Shown here piece after piece: positions 23,561 through 32,106 of a DNA stretch of 42,219 nucleotides. The notes under the pieces were generated by a model that searched no databases, was not told the origin of the DNA, and saw only the letters and a program-made list of their open reading frames with translations. The first letter of the stretch is position 1. Every line of letters starts with the position of its first letter. Position numbers and translations under genes: made by a program. The stretch is from JAVXAG01 sp036660615 (GTDB lineage Bacteria > Bacillota > Clostridia > Peptostreptococcales > Anaerovoracaceae), in contig JAVXAG010000002.1 in assembly GCA_036660615.1 (NCBI GenBank), positions 1-42,219 on the forward strand, read 5' to 3'.

Positions 23561-24391
23561 ATGAACAAAAGACTTCCCCAAATGATACTTTTAGGGATAA
23601 AACAATTCAAAGATCCATATTACCAAGGCTTTGCAGCACAGATGGCATTTTACTTTTTACTATCGTTGGTGCCAATGATAATAGTGCTGTCACAATTACT
23701 GGGAGTTTTTGACATATCTTTGGATTTTTTAGATGATTGGATTGAGGCATATGTATCTACTGATGCAACAGAGATACTTCGTGATTTGATCCATTATAAA
23801 CCGGTAGTTGCCTCCAATATAATGTTTATTATTCTTGCTTTATGGGCAGCATCAAGAGCACAATTTTCTATGATGAGAATAACAAATTACACTATGACAG
23901 AAGGAAAATCTACAGGCAATGGCTACTGGAGAGAGAGATTTAGAGCAGTCAAAACTATTGCAATTACATTATTCACATTGGCGTTTTCACTGATTATATT
24001 AGTATATGGTGAAATAATTCTGGAACTTATCTTCGGCTCGGTAATAAGGGGAACGCAGATTGATACACTATGGACATATCTAAGGTGGCCAATAGGAATG
24101 GTTCTGTATTTTCTCATGGTTTCATATAATTATTATGTTTTGCCATCAGAAAAGGTTCGTTTTAGGGAGATTGTACCAGGAAGTACTTTTGCTTCGGTAG
24201 GATTGTTAATTGTAACGATTTTTTACTCAAACTATACAGGATACACAACAAATTACGATATAATCTATGGTTCACTGGCATCTATTGTAGCATTAATGTT
24301 TTGGTTTTATTTCTTGGCATGGGTGCTTTGCATTGGTATACTAGTAAACAAAGTATGGAAAGATACATCACCAAAAAACAAAACAACTTAA
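23561..24391 (+). CDS. YihY/BrkB-family membrane protein
   Basis: This 276-residue protein has six predicted membrane helices and the YihY/BrkB layout: QGFAAQMAFYFLLSLVPMIIVL in helix 1 (split), WAASRAQFSMMRITNYT, and the end motif NYDIIYGSLASIVALMFWFYF. It was once annotated as ribonuclease BN, now known to be wrong. Its function is unknown, possibly transport or envelope upkeep. It starts 6 bp after rdgB and is the last gene of this operon, followed by a strong terminator. Confidence 0.9.
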   Translation: MNKRLPQMILLGIKQFKDPYYQGFAAQMAFYFLLSLVPMIIVLSQLLGVFDISLDFLDDWIEAYVSTDATEILRDLIHYKPVVASNIMFIILALWAASRAQFSMMRITNYTMTEGKSTGNGYWRERFRAVKTIAITLFTLAFSLIILVYGEIILELIFGSVIRGTQIDTLWTYLRWPIGMVLYFLMVSYNYYVLPSEKVRFREIVPGSTFASVGLLIVTIFYSNYTGYTTNYDIIYGSLASIVALMFWFYFLAWVLCIGILVNKVWKDTSPKNKTT

Positions 24392-24399
24392 ATAATTTA

Positions 24400-24446
24400 A
24401 ACGAAAGAATTTGTGTAGATAAAATACATATTCTTTCGTTTTTTTA
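24400..24446 (+). terminator. Rho-independent terminator after the rph-rdgB-yihY operon
   Basis: AACGAAAGAAT pairs perfectly with ATTCTTTCGTT (11 bp), followed by a run of T. Confidence 0.9.
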
Positions 24447-24535
24447 TGATATGAATATTGATAGATAGTAACCCCCTAAGCTGGTTTTTCATATATTACT
24501 TATGGCATGAATTTATAAATATAAGGGGAATATAT

Positions 24536-26851
24536 ATGAAGAAGAAAATTACACTTGCAGATTTATCTGAAGGTGAAAAGGGGATTGTATTATCATTGAA
24601 CTGTAAAGGGCCTATTCGAAGAAGATTGCAGGATCTTGGCATCGCTCCGGGAACATCTATCGAGTGTGGAATACATAGCCCATTAGGGGATCCTATTGCC
24701 TTCAAAATCAAGGGCGCAACCATAGCATTACGAGTTGAGGAGTCGTCCACAGTAGTGGTTGAGGTTGAGAAAAAAGAAGACCTGATTATTGCCCTTGCAG
24801 GGAATCCTAACGTGGGTAAAAGCACTATTTTTAATAGCTTGACAGGAATGAACCAGCATACAGGGAATTGGGCAGGCAAAACAGTTACAAATGCAAAAGG
24901 ATATTGTAAACATGGAAGCCAAGGATTTGAAGTAATCGACATTCCAGGTTGTTATTCACTTTTGGCACATTCAGAAGAAGAAGTTGTGGCTAGAGATCTT
25001 ATTTGTTTTGGAAATATCAATGGAGTAATTGTTGTTTGTGACGGAACCTGCCTAGAAAGAAATATGAATCTGGTTCTTCAAATATTGGAAATTACAAGCA
25101 ATGTAATTGTCTGTGTGAATTTGCTAGACCAAGCCAAAAATCAGAACGTAATTATAAATCTAAAAAAATTGTCCGAGAATCTAGGCGTTCCCGTTGTGGG
25201 AACAACTGCCAGAAAAGGCAAGGGTATTACTAAGCTTATGGCAGAGGCTTGTCAAATTGGCAAAGAAAAGGATATGCCCCAATCCAGTAGAATATATTAT
25301 GGAGAAGAAGTAGAGAATGCAATTGGGATAGTGAAAAGTTCCATTGATGAAACGGTAAAAGAGGATGAAACTAACATAAATACTAGGTGGATTGCAACCA
25401 AATTGCTGAATTGTGATTGTAGCATGATAAATTCATTGAGTGATTCTTTGGAGTTTGATCTGCTTGAAGAAGAAAAAATTTGCAGAGGGATAAATGAAGC
25501 AAAGGAATATTTGACTGGTCAAGGAATTGACGAGGAACAACTGGAAGACATATTGGTACGAAAAGTTATAGAAACTAGTGAATGGGTATGCCAAGGGGTT
25601 ATTAACCATACAAAGACAGTGGATAGGAAATCAATAAATCTAGACAAATTATTGACCAGTAAAATAACGGGAATTCCTATTATGTTAATGATGTTAATGG
25701 TGATTTTTTGGATTACAATAACTGGGGCAAACTATATTTCTGACATCTTGGGTAGGGTGGTCTTTGCAATTGAAGAACCTATGTATAACGGGTTGTGCTT
25801 TGTTGGGGTACCAGTAGTTATCAGCGATATGTTAATTCATGGAGTGTATAAAGTTTTGGCATGGGTAGTATCGGTAATGCTACCACCGATGATGATATTT
25901 TTTCCATTGTTTACGCTTTTGGAGGATTTTGGTATACTTCCAAGAATTGCTTTCAATATGGATAAGTGCTTTAAGAGGTGCAATGCCTGTGGCAAGCAAG
26001 CACTGACAATGTGTATGGGTTTCGGTTGCAATGCTTCTGCAATAATAGGTTGCAGAATAATTGATTCGCCGAGAGAACGACTAATTGCAATGCTAACAAA
26101 TACTTTCGTACCATGCAATGGAAGGTTTCCTGCCCTGATAAGTGTGATTGCAATATTTTTTATCAATGGAGACGATACTCAGTATGAGACATTTATGTCA
26201 GCAGTTTTTCTGACAGCTATAATAATGTTTGGAGTTGTAATTACCTTGCTCATGTCAAAGATATTATCGATTACAATTCTAAAGGGATTGCCATCATCTT
26301 TTACCTTGGAATTGCCACCATTTAGACGGCCACAAATAGGCAAAGTGATTGTAAGATCAATATTTGATAGAACACTGTTTGTCCTGGCTAGGGCAATAAA
26401 AGTTGCAACACCAGCGGGTTTGGTAATCTGGTTAATGGCTAATATCAACGTAGATGGAGCTACATTAATTGAAATATCTTCTAATTTCTTGGATCCATTT
26501 GCCATACTAATTGGACTTGATGGAGTTATTCTGTTGGCTTTTATTTTGGGATGGCCGGCAAACGAAATCGTAATACCAATCATAATTATGTCATATATGT
26601 CAAAGAGCACTCTTTTGGGCATAGATAACATGGGAACACTACAAGATCTGCTCATAAACAATGGGTGGGATATGGGGGTGGCATTGTGTTTTATGGTATT
26701 TTCACTATTGCATTGGCCATGCTCAACGACATTTCTAACTATAAAAAAAGAAACAAATAGCCTAAAATGGGCTATGGCGGGGATAATAATACCGACAATT
26801 ACGGCAATCACCATATGCTTTTTAATACATAGTTTTTTTGTCTGCTTTTGA
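24536..26851 (+). CDS. FeoA-FeoB fusion ferrous iron transporter
   Basis: This 771-residue protein joins a FeoA domain (about 1-77: PIRRRLQDLGIAPGTSIE, HSPLGDPIAFKIKG) to FeoB. The G domain has G1 GNPNVGKST (89-97), G3 DIPG and G4 NLLD. The membrane domain has a first gate with GFGCNASAIIGCR and a second with FVPCNGRFPAL, differing from the SAKLP type of the feoB at 15039. The start is placed at 24536 after AAGGGG. The longer upstream reading frame has no ribosome site. It stands alone, without DtxR-type boxes, after a terminator. It is a second, divergent iron importer; a different metal or different regulation is possible. Confidence 0.9.
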   Translation: MKKKITLADLSEGEKGIVLSLNCKGPIRRRLQDLGIAPGTSIECGIHSPLGDPIAFKIKGATIALRVEESSTVVVEVEKKEDLIIALAGNPNVGKSTIFNSLTGMNQHTGNWAGKTVTNAKGYCKHGSQGFEVIDIPGCYSLLAHSEEEVVARDLICFGNINGVIVVCDGTCLERNMNLVLQILEITSNVIVCVNLLDQAKNQNVIINLKKLSENLGVPVVGTTARKGKGITKLMAEACQIGKEKDMPQSSRIYYGEEVENAIGIVKSSIDETVKEDETNINTRWIATKLLNCDCSMINSLSDSLEFDLLEEEKICRGINEAKEYLTGQGIDEEQLEDILVRKVIETSEWVCQGVINHTKTVDRKSINLDKLLTSKITGIPIMLMMLMVIFWITITGANYISDILGRVVFAIEEPMYNGLCFVGVPVVISDMLIHGVYKVLAWVVSVMLPPMMIFFPLFTLLEDFGILPRIAFNMDKCFKRCNACGKQALTMCMGFGCNASAIIGCRIIDSPRERLIAMLTNTFVPCNGRFPALISVIAIFFINGDDTQYETFMSAVFLTAIIMFGVVITLLMSKILSITILKGLPSSFTLELPPFRRPQIGKVIVRSIFDRTLFVLARAIKVATPAGLVIWLMANINVDGATLIEISSNFLDPFAILIGLDGVILLAFILGWPANEIVIPIIIMSYMSKSTLLGIDNMGTLQDLLINNGWDMGVALCFMVFSLLHWPCSTTFLTIKKETNSLKWAMAGIIIPTITAITICFLIHSFFVCF

Positions 26852-26860
26852 TTATTTGTG

Positions 26861-26889
26861 TTCAAAGCTGTTGCTAAATGTGATATACT
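26861..26889 (+). promoter_or_regulatory. Promoter of the radical SAM gene
   Basis: TTCAAA, 17-bp spacer, TATACT. It may drive the genes up to 29274. Confidence 0.6.
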
Positions 26890-26919
26890 AACAAAAAGGA
26901 ATGAAGGGGGAATGTCCAA

Positions 26920-27522
26920 GTGGTAGAAGAAATTGGAGATGTTTTGTATGATTATGGCAGTGGACTTTATGCAAATATAACAAACAGATGCCCTTGTAAA
27001 TGTGACTTTTGCATACGCGATATGGTTGATACTCTTGGGAGTGCAGATTCACTTTGGTTAAAAAGAGAACCTAGCAGAGAAGAAGTCATTGAAATGATAG
27101 AAACTATGGATTTGTCACCATACAATGAATTGATTTTTTGTGGATATGGAGAGCCGCTTGAAAGGCTGGACGATGTAATCGAAATTTCCAAGTATGTAAA
27201 AGCAAATACCGATCTAAAGGTGAGAATAAATACAAATGGATTATCAGATTTGATAAACAAAAAAGAAACAGCACCTTTGTTTGAAGGAGTGATCGATGCA
27301 ATATCTATTAGTTTGAATGCACCGACACCACAAAAATATAATAGTCTTTGTCATCCGATTTATGGTGAAGAGGCTTTGCCCGCTATAATAGAATTTACTA
27401 AAAATATCAAGAAATATGTGAAAGATGTCACTATGTCAATTGTAAATGTTATTCCCGAGGAAGATGTTTATGAATGTGAAAAGATAGCAAATGAATTGAA
27501 TGTGAAATTTAGAATTAGGTAA
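26920..27522 (+). CDS. Radical SAM protein, TatD-associated type
   Basis: This 200-residue protein has the radical SAM cluster motif CPCKCDFC (CX3CX2C), preceded by ANITNRC, then FCGYGEPLER, RINTNG and ISISLNAP, which are SAM-binding and barrel motifs. The short length and the start LYDYGSGLYANITNRCPC fit the small family usually found next to tatD, though no tatD is present here. The reaction is unknown. The start is GTG, with AAGGGGG 9 bases upstream; an ATG at 26912 reads only four codons. The ligase gene begins 27 bp after the stop. Confidence 0.85.
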   Translation: MVEEIGDVLYDYGSGLYANITNRCPCKCDFCIRDMVDTLGSADSLWLKREPSREEVIEMIETMDLSPYNELIFCGYGEPLERLDDVIEISKYVKANTDLKVRINTNGLSDLINKKETAPLFEGVIDAISISLNAPTPQKYNSLCHPIYGEEALPAIIEFTKNIKKYVKDVTMSIVNVIPEEDVYECEKIANELNVKFRIR

Positions 27523-27549
27523 TGAGGATATAAAAAAGGAGATAAGGGA

Positions 27550-28599
27550 ATGAATAAAAAACAGATTGCAGTTATTTTTGGAGGATGCTCAAGTGAATAT
27601 GGTGTTTCACTTCAATCAGCATACTCCGTAATTACAAACCTAAACAAAGAAAAATATGATGTACATTTAATAGGGATAACAAGAGAGGGTTATTGGTACT
27701 TATTTAAGGGTGATGTAGAAAAACTCTTAGACGACACTTGGATCAATGACCAAAGTTGTGTTGAAGCGTTTATCACTCCAAGTAGAAAAGATAAAGCTAT
27801 ATTTGTTGTAGGCAAAGAGGGAAATTCAAGGATACCTATCGATATGGTATTTCCAGTGCTTCATGGGAAAAATGGGGAAGATGGAACTATTCAAGGTTTA
27901 TTTGAACTAGCAGGGATTCCCATTGTCGGATGTGGGTTAACGGCTTCTCTAGTTTGTATGGATAAAGATATTGCACATAAACTGGCTGTTGAGACTGGTG
28001 TTAGAGTGCCAAAAGCTATGACTGCTGACAAGGGTGACAAGGTAGAGGAATATATCCATAAAATTGAAGAAATAGGATTTCCACTTTATGTAAAGCCAGT
28101 TAGAGCGGGCTCATCTTTTGGTATTTCCAAGGTTCACAACAAAGAAGAATTGCCAGGAGCAATAAAAGAAGCTTTTGAATATGACAGCCAAATTATTTGT
28201 GAAGAAAATATCGAAGGATTCGAAGTGGGTTGTGCTGTATTTGGCAATGATAACGTTGAAATCAGTCCTGTAGATGAAATAGAATTATTTGTAGATTGGT
28301 TTGATTTTAATGAAAAGTATACTCAAACAAAGTCAAAGATACATTTACCAGCAAGAATCGACGACGATATTGCCGAGGAAATAAGAGACTATGCAGGCAA
28401 AATTTACAAAGCACTTAGATGCACAGGTTTTGCGAGAGTTGATTTATTTTTAACTCCAAACAACGACATCGTTTTTAATGAGATAAATACTATTCCGGGA
28501 TTTACTACTCACAGTAGATATCCTAATATGGTAAAGGGAATGGGAATTTCATATGGCGAATTACTAGATAAATTGGTAGCACTAGCAGAGGAGAACTAA
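27550..28599 (+). CDS. ddl: D-alanine-D-X ligase, VanG-like (D-Ala or D-Ser acceptor)
   Basis: This 349-residue ATP-grasp ligase has the Ddl hallmarks HGKNGEDGTIQGLFELAGIP, VKPVRAGSSFGISKV and FNEINTIPGFT. It makes the D-Ala-terminated dipeptide used in peptidoglycan. Several regions match my recollection of VanG D-Ala-D-Ser ligase better than housekeeping Ddl: GGCSSEYGVSLQSA, the block VGCGLTASLVCMDKDIAHKL and FDFNEKYTQTKSKIHLPAR, where standard Ddl usually has YEAKY. VanG-type enzymes give low-level vancomycin resistance when joined with vanXY and vanT, neither of which is seen here. The next gene starts on the following base. Acceptor choice needs structure or assay, so a plain D-Ala-D-Ala ligase stays possible. 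Confidence 0.85.
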   Translation: MNKKQIAVIFGGCSSEYGVSLQSAYSVITNLNKEKYDVHLIGITREGYWYLFKGDVEKLLDDTWINDQSCVEAFITPSRKDKAIFVVGKEGNSRIPIDMVFPVLHGKNGEDGTIQGLFELAGIPIVGCGLTASLVCMDKDIAHKLAVETGVRVPKAMTADKGDKVEEYIHKIEEIGFPLYVKPVRAGSSFGISKVHNKEELPGAIKEAFEYDSQIICEENIEGFEVGCAVFGNDNVEISPVDEIELFVDWFDFNEKYTQTKSKIHLPARIDDDIAEEIRDYAGKIYKALRCTGFARVDLFLTPNNDIVFNEINTIPGFTTHSRYPNMVKGMGISYGELLDKLVALAEEN

Positions 28600-29274
28600 A
28601 TGGGAAGGCGTAAAAGAAGATATAGCAGTGGATACAATCGCAGTTATAAACGTAGGTATCGAGTCAAACCAAGATTTTTCGTTATCTTCTTTGTGCTTAT
28701 TGGTGTAATAAGTGGGGCAGCATATTGGTTTTTACACGATGGAGTAAATGAAGTATTGCCTGTAACAGCAGTACAGCTTGAGCAGGGAAACAGAATTATG
28801 CTTGGAGCCAGAGCTTACATAAATACCGATTTGACATATGATGATAAATATTATGGAGGAGGATATCCACCAGATAATCTGGGGGTGTGCACTGACGTAG
28901 TTTGGAAAGGATTTATGAAAATAAATGTGGACCTAAAAACTTTAGTAGATCTGGATATTTCTAAACATATGGGAAATTATAAAGGGGTAGTTAGTACGCC
29001 TGATCCAAATATTGACTTTAGACTAGTGCCAACTTTGGAGGTATTTTTTGCTAACAATGCACAAGTATTAACTACTGATGTAAAGGATTTGTTGGCATGG
29101 CAACCAGGTGATATCGTGACTTTTGAATCCAGTCACGTTGCAATAATTTCGGACAGACGAAATCTATTTGGACACCCATATGTTATTCAACATGGCAAGG
29201 ATCCGGCAGGTGAAGAAGACCGACTTTTTGCTGCTGATGGCATGAAAATTTCAGGCCATTATAGGTGGAAATAG
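28600..29274 (+). CDS. DUF1287-family membrane-anchored protein (NlpC/P60-like fold)
   Basis: This 224-residue protein has a very basic N-terminus (GRRKRRYSSGYNRSYKRRYR) and one membrane helix (FFVIFFVLIGVISGAAYWF), so the rest faces outward. The extracellular part has DUF1287 features: GARAYINTDLTYDDKYYGGGYPP, then GVCTDVVWKGF with a likely catalytic Cys, and WQPGDIVTFESSHVAIISD with a His. The family is related to papain-like cysteine peptidases, and peptidoglycan amidase activity has been suggested but is not proven. It begins one base after the ligase stop (shared GGAG site inside the ligase end), so the two are tightly coupled. Confidence 0.85.
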   Translation: MGRRKRRYSSGYNRSYKRRYRVKPRFFVIFFVLIGVISGAAYWFLHDGVNEVLPVTAVQLEQGNRIMLGARAYINTDLTYDDKYYGGGYPPDNLGVCTDVVWKGFMKINVDLKTLVDLDISKHMGNYKGVVSTPDPNIDFRLVPTLEVFFANNAQVLTTDVKDLLAWQPGDIVTFESSHVAIISDRRNLFGHPYVIQHGKDPAGEEDRLFAADGMKISGHYRWK

Positions 29275-29396
29275 GAAGAAAATTTGAAAATATTGTACTC
29301 GGTGTGTGCGAAATGTCATATGTGGGAGTATCTGTAATTATAAAGTAAATATTGGGAAGAATTTTGGAGAAATTTAAAAAACCAGAATTTGAGTAT

Positions 29397-29440
29397 AATC
29401 GGCATATGCGTTGAAATATCAACGTTTATGCCGATTTTAT
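29397..29440. terminator. Strong hairpin terminator between DUF1287 and G5-NlpC genes
   Basis: AATCGGCATA..CGTTGA pairs with TCAACG..TATGCCGATT around loop aata (16 pairs, one 2-nt internal loop), followed by TTAT. The rest of the 274-bp intergenic stretch holds the next promoter and nothing else I can name. Confidence 0.8.
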
Positions 29441-29474
29441 TATATGAAGATTATGTGAAATATGGTCAGATTTA

Positions 29475-29503
29475 TTGACATAAGAGGCATATTAATTTAT
29501 CAT
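29475..29503 (+). promoter_or_regulatory. Promoter of the G5-NlpC/P60 pair
   Basis: TTGACA (29475-29480), 17-bp spacer, TATCAT (29498-29503). Confidence 0.72.
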
Positions 29504-29548
29504 TATATTCGTGAGACAATTGAAAAAACATGAAAAGGAAATAGTATT

Positions 29549-30718
29549 ATGGCAAAATTAATGAAGAAAGTAGTCGATACTAAAATCAAAAGGGTGTTAA
29601 CAACAACTGCCTCCGTAATTATAATTGCGACTATGATTTTGACATTGATTCCTGTTTTAAATTCGGCAAATGCGTATGCGTCGGATGGGGGAACAGAAGC
29701 AGGAAATTTACAGTTAGAATCGGTGTGGGCACTAAAAATTGGTGATGAAGAAATTTTATATGTTGATTCTAATGAATCAGCAAATCAGGTAATAGAGGGG
29801 CTAAGAAACTATTACTTGGATAAAGATGCAGAAATTATTGAAGTAATTTTTGACAAAGAAATTAAAGCTGAAGAAAAGAAGTTTGATGCAGCGGAATTCC
29901 GTAAGAAAGACATCCAACTTTCTAATGTTCAAGATGCAATAAAATATATTGTAGAGGGACGAAAAGAATATAAAGTATATGTTTCCGAAAAGTTAGATAT
30001 TACAAAATCAATGCCAGGAGAATTTTCTAATGGTGAAAATGGTTTATCAGACTTTAAGGAAGAAGCCCAATTAATGGTCTATGATGTGGCGCCATTTGTT
30101 AATGTAACCACAATAGAAAAAGTTACGGCTTCAAAATCAATTGACTATAAAACAAAATATCGAAATACTTATTCCCTTGATCGTGGCAAGACCAAAGTCA
30201 GCAGAAAAGGTGAAAAAGGGAAAAAACAGGTGGTTAGCACTGTAACAAAGTTTAATGGAACTAAAATTTCATCTAACGTCGTTTCAGAGGATGTTATTAA
30301 GGAACCTGTGACAAAGATAGTCCTAAAAGGAATAGGCGACGTTGAAGCAAAGAGAGGCGGTACTTACAAATTCGGAGATGGTGAGGAAGTCGCAGACTTT
30401 GCTAAAAGATATGTAGGAAATCCATATAGTTATGGCGGTACAAGTTTGACACGAGGAGCTGATTGCTCAGGTTTTGTCTTAGCTGTTTATGATCGCTTTG
30501 GAATAGATTTACCGCATACAGCCTCAGGACAAATGAGCTATGGAAAAGGTGTATCTTATAGCAATGCCAAACCGGGTGATATCATTATTTATCCAGGACA
30601 TGCGGCAATGTATATTGGTAATGGCAAAATAGTTCATGCATTTAATCCATCGAAAGGAATCTGTATTACAAATGCTAGATACGATACTATCTTAGCAGTA
30701 AGACGGATATTTAGTTAG
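29549..30718 (+). CDS. Secreted G5-domain NlpC/P60 peptidoglycan hydrolase
   Basis: This 389-residue protein has a basic N-terminus and signal peptide (core about 17-38, likely cut after NAYA, about residue 44). A YabE-like N-terminal domain (about 55-140) follows, then a G5 domain (about 183-262) and an NlpC/P60 domain (about 280-389). The catalytic triad positions are Cys306 (GADCSGF), His351 (GHAAMYIG) and His363 (VHAF). It would cut peptide cross-links in the cell wall. The stretch at 140-182 lies where the tandem paralogue has a LysM domain and shows only a degenerate trace of it (YKVYVSEKLDITKSM). It has its own promoter, and the paralogue begins 8 bp later. Confidence 0.92.
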   Translation: MAKLMKKVVDTKIKRVLTTTASVIIIATMILTLIPVLNSANAYASDGGTEAGNLQLESVWALKIGDEEILYVDSNESANQVIEGLRNYYLDKDAEIIEVIFDKEIKAEEKKFDAAEFRKKDIQLSNVQDAIKYIVEGRKEYKVYVSEKLDITKSMPGEFSNGENGLSDFKEEAQLMVYDVAPFVNVTTIEKVTASKSIDYKTKYRNTYSLDRGKTKVSRKGEKGKKQVVSTVTKFNGTKISSNVVSEDVIKEPVTKIVLKGIGDVEAKRGGTYKFGDGEEVADFAKRYVGNPYSYGGTSLTRGADCSGFVLAVYDRFGIDLPHTASGQMSYGKGVSYSNAKPGDIIIYPGHAAMYIGNGKIVHAFNPSKGICITNARYDTILAVRRIFS

Positions 30719-30726
30719 GTGGTTAG

Positions 30727-31869
30727 ATGATGAAAGACATATTACATAAACTAGAAAAAAAACATATTGCCATAGGAGCTATTGTAATTATAGCTATTGG
30801 TATTATTATTGCTTTGGCAAGCACAGGTAGACAAAATGCTTATGCAGCAGGAAACTATTGGGCTGTGACCATTGGCGATAAAGACGTGGTTTACCTTACT
30901 TCGGAAGAAAAAGCAAATGCTGTTATAAAAGGAGTTTCTGATAATTATTTATCTGAAAATTCCAAAGTGGTTTCAGTCTCATTCCAACCACAGATGATAG
31001 CTACTGAAAAAAAACTTTCTGATGAGGAAGAACTAACGGAAGTTATGGACGTAGATGATGCAATAAAATATATAGTTCTTGGTACAAAAGAGCCTAAAAC
31101 ATATGTCGTAAAAAAAGGGGATACCCTGTGGGACATTGCAATAAAAAATGACTTTTCTGTAGAAGAATTAGCATCTATGAACAAAGGAAAAAACATTGAG
31201 TTGATTCACGTTGGCGATAAAATTAAGCTGTATGAAGTGAAACCATTTGTTAATGTAAGCACTACGGAAGTAATTACAAGTACAAAAGCAACAAAGCACG
31301 ATGTTGAATTTAAGAAGACTTCTGATTTAATGATAGGGTGTACTCAAGTGAAAACTCAGGGTAAAAAAGGCGCTAAAAAGATTGTTGCAGAAGTAGTCAA
31401 AGAAAACGGACAGGTAATAGAAAAAGATATTAAAAAGGAAACTGTATTAGAGAAACCAAAGACGGAAGTCAGGCTAAAGGGTACAAGGGTAGTTGGAACT
31501 GCTAGGGCTGGAGAAACTTATAATGGTTCAGGCACAGCAATTGCAAATTATGCACTTCAATTTGTTGGAAATCCATATGTATATGGAGGAACTAGTTTGA
31601 CAAATGGTGCAGATTGCTCAGGTTTTGTACTTTCGGTCTATGACCACTTTGGAATTGATCTTTGCCATGATGCAGATGCTATGAGACGCTATGGTGTTTC
31701 AGTATCGCTGGGTGGCGCATCTCTAGGCGACCTAGTTTGTTATAATGGACATGTTGGAATCTATGTTGGCGGTGGACGTGTTGTTCATGCCTATAATGAG
31801 GGTGCAGGTATTGTAGTTAGCAATGCAGGCATATTGAGTATAGTAGATGTAAGACATATTGTAGACTAG
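30727..31869 (+). CDS. Membrane-anchored LysM-G5-NlpC/P60 peptidoglycan hydrolase
   Basis: This 380-residue protein is a tandem paralogue of the preceding gene. It has an N-terminal hydrophobic segment (about 14-32, ending in NAYA), a YabE-like domain (about 45-122) and a LysM domain (about 125-168, YVVKKGDTLWDIA) for wall binding. A G5 domain (about 172-252) and NlpC/P60 (about 272-380) with Cys297, His342 and His354 follow. It has two Met codons in a row at the start (30727, 30730); an AGGTGG site favours 30730 slightly. An extra Cys in GIDLCHDAD and one in GDLVCYN are not in its partner. A terminator follows at 31902. Confidence 0.92.
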   Translation: MMKDILHKLEKKHIAIGAIVIIAIGIIIALASTGRQNAYAAGNYWAVTIGDKDVVYLTSEEKANAVIKGVSDNYLSENSKVVSVSFQPQMIATEKKLSDEEELTEVMDVDDAIKYIVLGTKEPKTYVVKKGDTLWDIAIKNDFSVEELASMNKGKNIELIHVGDKIKLYEVKPFVNVSTTEVITSTKATKHDVEFKKTSDLMIGCTQVKTQGKKGAKKIVAEVVKENGQVIEKDIKKETVLEKPKTEVRLKGTRVVGTARAGETYNGSGTAIANYALQFVGNPYVYGGTSLTNGADCSGFVLSVYDHFGIDLCHDADAMRRYGVSVSLGGASLGDLVCYNGHVGIYVGGGRVVHAYNEGAGIVVSNAGILSIVDVRHIVD

Positions 31870-31901
31870 GATAATGAGTTAATAAAAGAATAAACATATT
31901 T

Positions 31902-31928
31902 GGAGGTGGAGAAATTCACCTCTTTTTT
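31902..31928 (+). terminator. Rho-independent terminator after the LysM-G5-NlpC gene
   Basis: GAGGTG-gagaaatt-CACCTC with six T. It ends 30 bp before the assembly gap. Confidence 0.85.
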
Positions 31929-31957
31929 ATTGCAACCAAACTCACCATATAGTGCCA

Positions 31958-32057
31958 NNNNNNNNNNNNNNNNNNNNNNNNNNNNNNNNNNNNNNNNNNN
32001 NNNNNNNNNNNNNNNNNNNNNNNNNNNNNNNNNNNNNNNNNNNNNNNNNNNNNNNNN
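31958..32057. other. Assembly gap (100 N)
   Basis: Exactly 100 N, the conventional length for a gap of unknown size. Neighbourhood across it should not be taken as proven, and genes may be missing. Nothing recognisable flanks it on the right (32058-32106). Confidence 0.98.
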
Positions 32058-32106
32058 GATGTCCGCACAGAATGCAAGTGGCTTATTGTTTATGGTCTAT
32101 AGGTTT

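Noticed and set aside
24447..24535. DtxR-type or Fur box before the FeoA-FeoB fusion
   Set aside because: No GTTAG-N6-CTAAC, and the AT-rich tgatatgaatattgata string is not a convincing palindrome.
26912..26926. Upstream mini-ORF (ATG TCC AAG TGG TAG) overlapping the radical SAM start
   Set aside because: It is too close to AAGGGGG to be well translated, and the GTG start gives the family N-terminus; probably chance.
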